A DNA stretch of 64,000 nucleotides from Macrophomina tecta. Lineage: Eukaryota; Ascomycota; Dothideomycetes; Botryosphaeriales; Botryosphaeriaceae. The notes under the pieces are model-generated. The model was not told the DNA's origin and made no database searches. It saw only the letters and a program-made list of their open reading frames with translations. The translations under genes were made by a program, and so were the position numbers. The stretch lies in the NCBI GenBank assembly GCA_024180945.1, contig JAKSGN010000036.1:1-64000 (forward strand). The letters are read 5' to 3'. This document shows, piece by piece, positions 55,380 through 64,000 of this stretch; positions within the stretch are counted from its first letter, which is position 1; every line of letters starts with the position of its first letter.

Positions 55380-56770
55380 TAGTTTTCGTATTCTACCGAG
55401 TCCCCTTTATTCTCTAGTAGGTATTCTATAGTATTTCCGGTTAATACTACTATAGTCCTATAGGGCAGGGGGCTCGCCTACTATAGCCCTAGTTTAGTAG
55501 GCGTTTCTAGTTTTTTAAGTAGTACCCGCTAATATTCTTAGCTTCTTAGTAAGTTGGGTAGGCTTTAATACTATAGGTAGACTAGTAGAGAGTATTATAA
55601 TCGGAAGTTTTAGATTATTCTTTAGTAGCCGAGATAGTTCTTTTATCGTTAGTCTATTAGTTACTAGTCTACTTATCTAGATAGTTTCTACTAATATATC
55701 TATACTTTCTATAGTAGAAGTAAAGACTCTTTTTACGTCGGCGTTATTCTTCTTCCGGCGCTAGCCGGGGGGTCCTTTATTAGTTAGTATCTAGGTCTAT
55801 AGGGTCCCCTAGTAGTAGACTATTACGGGGTTAGGCGGTATTAGTAGCGTTTCTAGAGAATCTTCTCGTCTCCCGGAAGCGATTATATATGTATAAGTTA
55901 ATCTAGATTATAATACGCACTATTTTCTAGTACGTAGTAGGTAGCTTAGTATGGGCGAATTTATTCTTAATATAGTTCTTAAGTCCCTCGTAGTAGAGTA
56001 TACGCAAGACCTCATTATCCCATTTAAGGCGTAAGGTATATAGTCGAAACCGGGTAGTATAGTTAGCGGCTAATCCGGTTTATTTTAGGCGGTAGATTTA
56101 ATAGGCAGTATCTTAGTAGTAATTCTTATTATTAAACGTGGCACGTAGTACCTCGGTAAATTTTTCGAAACTATTAATAATTTCTTTAGTTTCTTCGTGT
56201 GGCTTAGCGCCGTTCTAGTTAATCTAGTAGGGTTCGAACTATCTAGCGGTATTACTCTTTAGGTAGGAGCTAGCGAATAGTACCTTCTAGGTATTATCTT
56301 AAAAGAAGATTCGATATATATAGAAGTACGTTTAGATTTATCGTAGAAATTCGTCTAGTTGCCCTCTAGCCCTATTAAATATATTCGGGGCCTTAATTTT
56401 TAGTTTAAAGGCTAGAGGTGCGACTAGGTCTATGGGTTTAGAATTTAAGGCGGGTCCTTACGTAACTTTCTAGTTAGTTATCGGGGTTTATATTAGATAG
56501 GTAGTCGTAGGAGTTAGGTTTTAGGTTAGGCGAGCTATTTATTTAGATTACTCTTATTAGCCGAGTTTAAGGCGCTATATAGTAGCTTAAAGATTTTAGA
56601 TAAGCCCGTATAGGGCCTGCGTAGGGTCTTAAGGTTAAGGTTAGGGCAGGAATTATTTCTCGGTTATAGGCACGTCTTCCCCTTAGGGGTTATACTAGGG
56701 TGGGAAATTTCTATTATTTATAGTTAGTATTCTTTACTTAGGTGATTACCTCCGGTGCCTATAGGGTAGT
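55380..56770 (-). pseudogene. E2 gag region, RIP-mutated
   Basis: Upstream half of E2 on the minus strand between element B and the E2 5' LTR. Its place fits Gag. The text is too decayed for me to name motifs with confidence. Confidence 0.55.
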
Positions 56771-56778
56771 GGTTAAAG

Positions 56779-57145
56779 TGTTACGCCGCTACTCTTTTTA
56801 GGGGAGGTCGGGCGTATCGTTAGGTAGCGTAGGCTTTCGGGGGGCCGTAGCGGTAGGTAAGAAAGGGTCGCACGTAGTATTAAGGTAAGAATTAATTATT
56901 AAGTTAACTACGAAGGTTCTATCTACTAGTAATAAATATAGGTTATATATATTAATCTAGTTAGCTATTCGTTGGCTGGAGGTATAGTGTTATTTGGCTA
57001 GTATGCTAGCCATTAGCCGAGAACGTACACTAGAGGTCACGTGGTTTAGCCAACGGGGCTCGGGGCGGCGCTAGATAATCCGGTAGTGCTCTTTTTATAT
57101 CGCCTCTATCGTTCCTACTGTGTCCCTCTTTCCTAGGTCGTAATA
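56779..57145 (-). repeat. E2 5' LTR (right)
   Basis: 367 bp, tgttacgccgctactc to tcgtaata, followed by the ctata duplication. Confidence 0.9.
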
Positions 57146-57198
57146 CTATACTTATAACTTTAAACTTTTAGACTAAAAGTTATCTAGAGAGAAAATAG

Positions 57199-57582
57199 TA
57201 TTATAATACTAGCTAGAGAAAATAAAGAAAGAGTAGTTTTACTTTTTAAAAAAAACTTTAATTTTTTAAAGTAGAAAATTCTTAGCCCGAATTATACTTT
57301 AAAGAATAGAAGATAGATTTATTATCTAGTATACTAATTATAAATTACTTAGCTTACTAGATTATAGTAAGCTAGCTAGTAATTTACTATAATCTAATTA
57401 AATATCTTATATATATAGACTATATTTATTATAGTAGATAGAACCTTTATAGTTAACTTATTAATTAATTTATATTTTAATCTTATATATAAAACCTTTT
57501 CTATCTACTATAACGGCCCCTAGAAAGCCTAAGCTATTTAATAATATATCTAATCTTTTCTAGAAAGAGTAACGGCATAATA
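57199..57582 (+). repeat. E4 3' LTR (family 2, inverted relative to E2)
   Basis: From tattataatactag to ggcataata. Its end (ctagaaagagtaacggcataata and, before it, cccctagaaagcctaagcta) is the reverse complement of the family-2 LTR start. A purine tract, gagagaaaatag, precedes it. It is more decayed than the E2 LTRs, which fits an older element. Confidence 0.75.
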
Positions 57583-57990
57583 CTATAAGTTAATTAAGGT
57601 AAAAAAGATCTTTTTATAAAAAGACTTAATATTATAGCTATAAAAGTATAAAAATAAGATAGTAATAATAAGTACTATTATTATTATATGGAATATTAAA
57701 AAGAGAAGTAAATAGCTAGATAATAGTAGTTTATTATTAAATTAGTTTTTAGATATATAGCTTTTCTTACTACTTAGTAGTGTACTTATAGAGTATATAG
57801 AAGTAGGACTCTTTCTAGAATAGATTTATTTAGTTTTAGTATTCTACTTAATTGCCTACGAGGCGTTATTTAATAGAATAGTTTTAGACTCTTTCTTTAC
57901 CCCTCTTTATTTCTTATACGGTTCTGGCTGCCTTTGCCCTCTGGCTTACCAAACGCTCTTTTGAGGAGCATTCCTCCCGTTAATAACGCT
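57583..57990 (+). repeat. Dispersed repeat, second copy
   Basis: Diverged match to 15040-15510. The last part (ccctctttatttcttatacgg...gaggagcattcctcccgttaataacgc) is much less RIP-mutated than its left part and marks the edge of the RIP block. Confidence 0.6.
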
Positions 57991-58387
57991 AAGGCGCCCA
58001 GCTTTAGCCGCTCCGACTCTAGCATCCTTTCCCGTTAGTCTGCTATTACGTGTATTCAAGCAATAACTCTCCTATTAAGGTCGGCAGGTTCCATGCTCCA
58101 TCCAAAATTATTATTAACCTATTAAGCACCGCTAGCGGGTGGGCGTTCTGCTTACCTATAGGTGATTTAGCTTAGATAGATCTCTGTCGACCTGATTACT
58201 TCCTGGCAGGACTACCGCAGTATCTACCTATAAATAACAGCGTGCAGCAGCCCTTAACTTACAACCCTAAGTTTACCTAGTCATGTCTTGCATAATATAT
58301 AAATGTAATAAAGTATATATTGCGTGGCGCACGCTTGGTTATCCACTCCACCTTTTATGCATCCAGTTGACCCATCCAAATAGATGG
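57991..58387. other. Transition to near-normal composition, no gene seen
   Basis: CA and TG dinucleotides return. No ORF with coding character, RNA gene or repeat could be supported. Confidence 0.5.
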
Positions 58388-58534
58388 CGTTGGAACAAGT
58401 GCATTGACGGCTTATTCAGTACCAAAGGAATGCATTGGCATGGTGTTGGAAGGGGGCGGCCGTGGAGTGCCCTTTTATCCTCTCCTGAATAGACTACACT
58501 CGGCGAAAGCCAAATACACGTGATTGATCCGACA
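58388..58534 (+). repeat. Degraded LTR related to the one at 63383-63635
   Basis: Begins cgttggaacaagtgcattgacgg and ends gattgatccgaca. The closing segment gccaaatacacgtgattgatcc is shared exactly with the other copy. It is about 100 bp shorter, and the flanking pentamers do not match. Small ORFs here are accidental. Confidence 0.7.
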
Positions 58535-59082
58535 GGTAGATTCATACCGTTTCAGTGGACGCTAAATCACGAAGCTTCCCGGAATCCCGGATCTTACTTT
58601 GGGACGATCAGCGTTGACAAGGGATCCATTCCCGGCAAAGTCCGTTTCCCTACACACCGCTTCCAACTACGCCCAGCGTCCGGGAGGGATGCCGCACCAA
58701 TTAGGACTGCACCTACTTTCCCTATTTCTCGATAGCAGTATGGCCAGAGACGATTCCGGGGAAACTAGGGCCGGGCAAGTCCGTTCACTCGGGTCTCATC
58801 ATCAGCCTCAGCTCTAGTCGTAACGCCGAGGGCCCTAGCACATCAATCTCGATATTGTTGTGAAACCTGCTAAGTCCCCTCTCCGCGTAGCCCCTAGGGA
58901 AATGGCCGATATGTACACAAGGTCCAAGTAACCAGAGCCATCAATTTATCTCCATAGGAGAAATTATATGTACTACAAAAGGTCATCACTCTCTTCAGCT
59001 ACGCTCTTCCTCATTTTCTACTGTCTTTCACAGCCATTATTATCTAACACGAGCGGTCTAGGCCAGGACAGCAACCGCTACG
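58535..59082. other. Upstream region of the membrane protein gene
   Basis: Ordinary base composition. It should contain the promoter of the gene at 59083, but I see no clear TATA or upstream element. A short + strand ORF (58968-59168) overlaps the start of the gene and has no support. Confidence 0.5.
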
Positions 59083-60189
59083 ATGGGGTACTTGACGGGC
59101 GACCAAGACTGCACAACCCACATTGTCAGTGCGGCCATCATAGCTGCGACATTTATCAACGTCGCTGATCTCAACTGGGCCATGTTCTCATTGTTCGAGA
59201 GGAAACATAGCTTGTACTTCTGGTCCTTCTTCGCATCGACTTGGGGCGTCTTCTCCCACCAACTTGGCTTCTTGTTGAGGAATTTCGAAATCATTACCAA
59301 TCCCGCGGCATACACCGCGATCATCGCTTCGGGCTGGGTGGCCATGGTCACCGGCCAGTCCCTCGTTCTTTACTCGAGACTCCACCTCCTCGTCCACAAC
59401 CGGAAGACCTTGCGTCTGGTCTTAGGCATGATCATCACGAACGTATTCATCTGCCATGTCCCCATCATCATCCTCGTCTACGGCGGTAGCGTTGCAAGCA
59501 ATCTGACTGGGTGGGGCCAGGTGTACAAGGTCTACGAGAAGCTACAGATAACCCTGTTCTTCTTCCAGGAAGTCGTCATCTCGAGCCTGTACGTCTGGGC
59601 TATGATGCGAGCCTTCCCGATGCAGAACCAGATACACGGCGACAAGGCGCGCCGGATGCGCCGACATGTCGTTGCGGTTAATATTGTTGTCATCGTCCTG
59701 GATATCGTTGTGTTATCCATTGGATATGCCGGATTGTTCGACGTCCAGACCGTCACCAAGGCCTTTCTCTACTCACTCAAGCTAAAGGTTGAGTTCACCA
59801 TCCTTAACTCTCTCAAGGGCTTGGCCCGATCCAAGCACTCCTCCAGGGAAAACTACAAAGGGTATGGGGGCTCGAAAAGTCATCACCGGACCCGCTGGGG
59901 CAACGAGATCCAGCCTGGAGAAATCCCACTTGATGCTCAGCCGGCCCCTGTACGGACAGCAGACTCGGCCTATGCTAGAGGAGGCAACCCTGCCGGGACG
60001 CGGGAATGCTCCAAGGATGGCATTATCATGATGAATGATACCGAGTTCACCCACGAACGTGGATTCAGGAAGGATGTCGATAGTGTGGAGGCGAGATCGA
60101 CTGGCGCCGGGCCCGAATCCCTGGATGACGCGCCTAGGCCGACGCCTTCGGTGACCTCTCAAACCGGACTCGCGCGGTTCTATGCGTAG
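59083..60189 (+). CDS. Seven-helix integral membrane protein, DUF7703-like
   Basis: 368 codons, no intron needed, ATG with A at -3. About seven hydrophobic segments lie in residues ~14-242, including a GWVAMVTGQSLVLYSRLHLL stretch (about 84-103), an NVFICHVPIIILVYG helix and a FFFQEVVISSLYVW helix. These match my recollection of the fungal DUF7703 family (integral membrane proteins of unknown function). A hydrophilic C-terminal tail of ~125 residues follows, rich in R, S, G and D, probably cytosolic. The gene stands alone between LTR relics and the RIP block, and codon use is normal with high third-position C/G. No role can be inferred. Confidence 0.85.
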   Translation: MGYLTGDQDCTTHIVSAAIIAATFINVADLNWAMFSLFERKHSLYFWSFFASTWGVFSHQLGFLLRNFEIITNPAAYTAIIASGWVAMVTGQSLVLYSRLHLLVHNRKTLRLVLGMIITNVFICHVPIIILVYGGSVASNLTGWGQVYKVYEKLQITLFFFQEVVISSLYVWAMMRAFPMQNQIHGDKARRMRRHVVAVNIVVIVLDIVVLSIGYAGLFDVQTVTKAFLYSLKLKVEFTILNSLKGLARSKHSSRENYKGYGGSKSHHRTRWGNEIQPGEIPLDAQPAPVRTADSAYARGGNPAGTRECSKDGIIMMNDTEFTHERGFRKDVDSVEARSTGAGPESLDDAPRPTPSVTSQTGLARFYA

Positions 60190-61140
60190 GGATTTGCATG
60201 TGCTCGCTGTCGTGGCAGGGGAGATAAGGAGAAAGGTGACAGCGTTAAATTTAGATAGTGTAGTCCAATGACCAGCTTATCTCACTGAACAACATCGTCC
60301 GGAGAATTCCATTAATATTGCGCCACCAAGCAAAATAAAAACTCAATTCTTAATATCTTCAACGAGAACTTTGCTGCGGCAAGTCGTTATAGTGCTACTA
60401 ATCTTCACGATTTTTAACGGAAAAAGCCGCCTAGCTGCCAGCCACGTATTACGGCGCAGCCTGTATAGGGTAAGAGTTACTGCAGAAGAAGCAGCAGGTA
60501 CAATAGGCCTCGGACAATCTAAGTCCTCGCAGTTCTGCCAAGAATCATGTGCTGAGCACGTAATAAGACCCACCCTAAGTAAACGGTAGATAGACGCGGT
60601 CGACTGCGATGGTGCCTGAATATCCCGAAGCAGCCAAAGTAAAACCCGCCATCCATAGTAAAATTAAGACAGCCCTTCGTCTCCTCCGCAGACGGCGACA
60701 AATGCCGCGTTAGGAAACTATTCGAAACATTCTCCGCTTATAAGACTAGATCAAATGCAATAAAGGGCCGCCCGTCGAGTTAAGGTGGGTACCGGCGCGC
60801 GAAGGGATTATAGGGAGCGACAAGGCGCATAGCTTAGCACTACAAGCTATAGAGAATAACTAAGAACCTCCTTTAGACAACCTACTACGGCCGTTAGGAC
60901 TGGCTCGGTATAGTGGAACTACGTCGAGGCTATAGAGAAAACATTCGAACCACCCAAGGTCGGCGAGTCGATTCGCAAGCTTAACCGCGCATTGGCGCAC
61001 TTGTCTATCCCCTACGCATGCAAACAGGGTCTTTTGCTATATAGCAACTATATACGTTCTTTGCTGGGGTGTCGTTGTAAGCATTAGCTTGATGTTTTCC
61101 TGCGCGTAAGTCCGCACAAGCATTACCTTTTCCACTCTAA
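60190..61140. other. Intergenic, no gene supported
   Basis: Includes the gene's 3' region and then sequence of mixed composition. A 72-codon frame at 60371 would need a TTG start. Parts (60780-61020) look like a mildly RIP-mutated transposon remnant but carry no motif I can name. Confidence 0.5.
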
Positions 61141-62040
61141 TTGTAATACCACTAGTATTTAAGTTTAGGCTAATAGAAGCCCTCTAAACACATATATAGG
61201 CCCGTATAGTTATATTAGAACAGTACTATTATTAATAAGACTTGTATTAACTTTCGCTCCGCGAAATTTACATCCGCCCTACTTAATATATTAAGTAATT
61301 TTATTATCTTTCTTTAGTCCGCTTACATCCTCTAGAAAGTACGCGTTTCGCGTAAAAGGCGATTTGGCCTTATTTTACTTTTCGCCGTTGGTTGTATGTA
61401 TGTAATTATACTCTTTTATATGAAAGGCGATTAGAAGTAGGATTAGCCAAGAGGCAAGAAAGAAAAGCTAATTTTAGTAATTTTTTTACTAACCTAAGCA
61501 CAATAATAGTGTCTAGCTTATTAGGATTACTTAAATATATACTTTCTAATACTTTACCTCTAGTAACCTTAAATATATATTTGTAATTCTTCTTTTACTC
61601 TTACTTATTATTGTATCGTATTGGCTTTCGACGTCTAATATCCGCCAATCTAACAATTATTAAACGCGTAGACAATACTACTATTCTTTAGCCCGTTATA
61701 GCTACTAAAGTTAACCTTAGTATTATATATAGGTGTCTATCAGCCCTTAAACCCCTATAAATCCGGCTCTTTCCGAGCTTTTCTGATGCCCCGCATGGGG
61801 ACTCTATTGTTATTTTAGGAGCCAAAACCCCTTCTACTAGAACCCCCCCTCCGCGTCTCTAGATTGTGAGGCATTGAAAAAAGTAACTAGTAATAAGAAA
61901 TACGCCACTGTCTCTAAGAGGTCCGGCCCTAGTAAAGAGAATATTTTCGCACTAAATAAGACCGTTACGGACAATACAGAGGCGAGAGTGGAGAGTAACG
62001 GGGAATCTCTCCGGTAGGGTATAGTCATTTTATAGGTTTA
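61141..62040. other. Partly RIP-mutated intergenic patch
   Basis: CA-poor, TA-rich stretches (61140-61780) alternate with normal sequence. It is probably repeat-derived; no coding motif or LTR end was found. Confidence 0.5.
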
Positions 62041-63377
62041 CGGCTAGTATAGAGAAAGTGCGTCTACCTACGATATAACTACGGCTAGTTAGAGAGACTT
62101 ATGGCGTTAGATGTTTACACACATACTCTCTTTAACCACGGCTGCTAGGATTCCACCAATTGGATTCTGCTGCAGGGTGAATACTACTACTAATAACTAC
62201 TTCACAAGCGAGTGGGTCGCACAAGCGAGTAGGTCACCCCAACACCGAAACTCCTTACTAAACCACTTTAAATACGAATTTTTCGCTCCGTTGAGCCGGT
62301 TTGTATCTTAGCACCTGCCGTTTGGCCTTCGTTGCATAGCTTTGACCTTATTCTGTCCATATTTACTGCGTCTGGACCGGGTGAAGTTCCCTGTAGTCTG
62401 TGCTACACAGTGCATACCGATTTCAAAGCGCCGTACTGGCAGTGCACGCTCGTGTCAGATTGGAGCACACCATTTTCATGAATTAGCACGGCCGAGGTCT
62501 TAGAAATACCGTATCGAGGTCTTGAGGCCATCTCCGACCCAGATGCCTTACTGCTCGGCTGCGGAGTCCATTAAGTTTCCACCGGCTTCATAAGCTCTTT
62601 TATCGGCGAACCTTTTAAAGCTTCATGGGATCCTCGTCCTCTAGAATCCACGGACTGCTTACAGTCGGAGTTAGGACAGGAAGATCCGGGATCAATGGTA
62701 ACAGAGGTCCGGTGAAAATCTTGTCCCCGACCGATAGAACGCCCGTAGGACCGCTTGGAGCACAAGCCTAGATTTAATGTATTGCTCCCATTTACAATAC
62801 ACGCCACACCTCTTTCCTCTCTCATACCTGGTTCTTGGATCATAGCTGATTGGCTATCTCTGAATTAATCGCGCAAGGAACTGTCACTAAATCTATTGCA
62901 GTCTGCCCAACCATAAACGCACCAAATGGGTGTTATATCCTGGCTTTGCCAAGGCACTAATGTCGCTGGCTTTGTAAGACGCTCGCGGGATGGAGTTCCG
63001 ATGCATTAGTTAGCCTCCTATGGCGTTCCTAATGCCAGCCGGCAACGCTACTGTTCCGTCTCTCTAGCAATCTGTTCCATAAGGAGGCGTGGCAAGCATT
63101 TATGGCTTGTTCTCTTTGCTGGTGGCGTGGTTAAGGCGAAGCTCTCGTTGCATCGTCAGCTGCAAGCTGCTCCGAAGACACCGAAGGCCTGAAAAGCAAA
63201 CAAAATCTTGAGGCTGTTCCAACTGGGGAGTTCCGAAATTGGTTTTGGGGGAAGGATTCGTACTACCTGTCTTCCAAACCATAATTCCGGCGAAATATAA
63301 TATTTAAAGTGCACTGGTGTCTAGATCTCCCCGTCACAACTTACCAATCTGCGGTAAAGTCGTCGAAGTCCCTATTA
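62041..63377. other. Intergenic, no gene supported
   Basis: Near-normal composition with short frames only (for example 90 codons on the minus strand at 62571-62843), none with recognisable motifs or coding bias. An intron-containing gene cannot be excluded. Confidence 0.45.
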
Positions 63378-63382
63378 GTAAT

Positions 63383-63635
63383 TGTTGGAATAAGTGTAGT
63401 GACGGCTTGATTAATGATAAAAGAATCAATTGGAATGAGTGGCATATCTAGTAGAGGGAGGCCGTACGGGCTTCCCTTATACCTATTCTACCTACTAGGG
63501 TAAAACGGGTATGTAACTTGCTTACCTGCTGAGACAGGTGTGCAACGAGTATAAGACATAACTAAATCCAAAACACTACTGAATCAAATATTCCAACAAC
63601 TTGGCAAAAGCCAAATACACGTGATTGATCCAACA
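63383..63635 (+). mobile_element. Solo LTR with target-site duplication gtaat
   Basis: 253 bp from tgttggaataag to gattgatccaaca, flanked by gtaat on both sides (63378-63382 and 63636-63640). It starts TG and ends CA. The family is not recognised. A shortened relative is at 58388-58534. No internal element sequence is present. Confidence 0.88.
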
Positions 63636-64000
63636 GTAATGTATCCTCATTTCCTTTCGCCGTGAGAGGAAATCTATAGGGCCATTCCTCCGCCGCGGGG
63701 CGTCATACTGTTATGGTCTAGAAGCCCAGTGGTAAAAAAAGAAGCCTCGAAGGAACCCTCGGCCGAAACAACCGACGAATAGACTCATGCCTGCGCAGGC
63801 ATGAGCGTCACGTAACCTTACCCGATCCGTGTATTTAAATAGACTCTACTCCCTTTTTCCTTTTTTTCTTTCTTCTTTTTTGCTTAAGTTTTAGATCTAC
63901 TGCCATAGCAATGGTGATTGAGACGGGCGACAAAAAATAATCTACGCATGCGAACCGGTCGCCCATATCATTGCACTGAAGGGGCCCTGAGTTCGACACT
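63636..64000. other. Window end: possible promoter region, no gene seen
   Basis: Holds a perfect 22-bp palindrome (63784-63805), a TATA-like tatttaaata (63832-63841) and a pyrimidine-rich run (ccctttttcctttttttctttcttc type, about 63851-63880). This is a combination common in fungal promoters. The next ATG (63911) opens only a short frame. Confidence 0.4.
63784..63805. repeat. Perfect 22-bp palindrome
   Basis: Half-site ctcatgcctgc followed by its exact reverse complement, ~27 bp upstream of a TATA-like sequence. It could be a binding site for a dimeric regulator. Confidence 0.7.

Larger units (their letters stand above)
42149..57145 (-). mobile_element. Gypsy element E2 (family 2), complete but RIP-mutated, with element B nested in it
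   Basis: Two 367-bp LTRs (42149-42515 and 56779-57145) in direct orientation, with target-site duplication ctata (42144-42148 and 57146-57150). Gag-pol runs on the minus strand: 56770-55380, then element B, then 47034-43400. The internal part without B is about 5.9 kb. Confidence 0.92.
13500..57990. other. RIP-mutated AT-rich block (transposon graveyard)
   Basis: CA and TG dinucleotides are scarce while TA is abundant, and CG is still frequent. Stops such as TAG and TAA stand where CAG, CAA or TGG would be expected in transposon frames. This is what RIP acting mainly on CpA leaves behind. The exception is the Copia element at 25003-30334. No host gene is visible. The stretch 13500-14340 contains nothing I can identify. 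Confidence 0.92.

Noticed and set aside
13500..57990. CRISPR-like or centromeric satellite
   Set aside because: Repeats are nested LTR elements with target-site duplications; there are no regularly spaced direct repeats, and CRISPR does not occur in fungi.
58283..58735. Two overlapping small + strand ORFs
   Set aside because: They overlap the LTR relic at 58388-58534 and show no coding bias or motif.
60371..60589. 72-codon frame with a signal-peptide-like start, possible small secreted protein
   Set aside because: The start codon would be TTG and no ATG follows in the hydrophobic part; not credible for a fungal gene.
63926..63966. Possible tRNA: gggcgac...gtcgccc with a ggttcgcatgc-like box on the minus strand
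   Set aside because: The arms are only ~26 bases apart, so no tRNA body fits; just an inverted repeat.

Overview
The window reads as a subtelomeric or otherwise heterochromatic stretch of a filamentous ascomycete (Pezizomycotina). The evidence is telomere-type CCCTAA tracts, telomere-linked RecQ helicase (TLH) genes with an OrsD/DUF3505-type zinc-finger N-terminus, a DUF7703-type membrane protein, and about 44 kb of sequence almost emptied of CA/TG and full of TA and stop codons. That pattern is the signature of repeat-induced point mutation (RIP), mainly CpA to TpA. All calls come from reading the sequence; no database was searched.

Layout. (1) 1-7361: head-to-tail TLH material on the minus strand. 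It holds the 5' part of one TLH gene (cut by the window edge), a second copy broken at helicase motif VI, a third copy of the 5' flank alone, a six-unit array of a ~47-bp hairpin repeat, and a 5'-truncated LINE. Three different sequences are joined at the same end of the hairpin unit. (2) 7362-13500: a third, almost complete TLH gene (minus strand) with one frameshift in a low-complexity tract. (3) 13500-57990: a RIP-mutated transposon graveyard of nested Ty3/gypsy elements. Target-site duplications give the order of insertion: a family-1 element (47040-55374, TSD cctag) sits in a family-2 element (42149-57145, TSD ctata), which sits in an older family-2 copy ending at 57582. Two solo LTRs (TSDs tatag and aataa) lie in another gypsy element at about 15.7-23.4 kb. 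(4) 25003-30334: one pristine Copia element with identical 228-bp LTRs, a 1517-codon intact ORF and TSD agtta, placed inside the RIP desert. (5) 58000-64000: near-normal base composition with one good gene (59083-60189, seven-helix membrane protein) and two LTR relics.

Two observations may be new. First, the TLH protein appears to be a three-part fusion: OrsD-like zinc fingers, a middle domain with the ordered residues of a tyrosine recombinase (R, K, R, GH, Y), and a RecQ helicase. With its head-to-tail, one-end-conserved copies, the locus resembles an element that is added repeatedly to chromosome ends. Second, at least three decayed gypsy elements carry an ORF on the strand opposite to pol, between integrase/chromodomain and the 3' LTR. 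In the best copy it is a basic coiled-coil protein with a likely intron, and every in-frame stop is of the kind RIP makes. Both need searches I cannot run.
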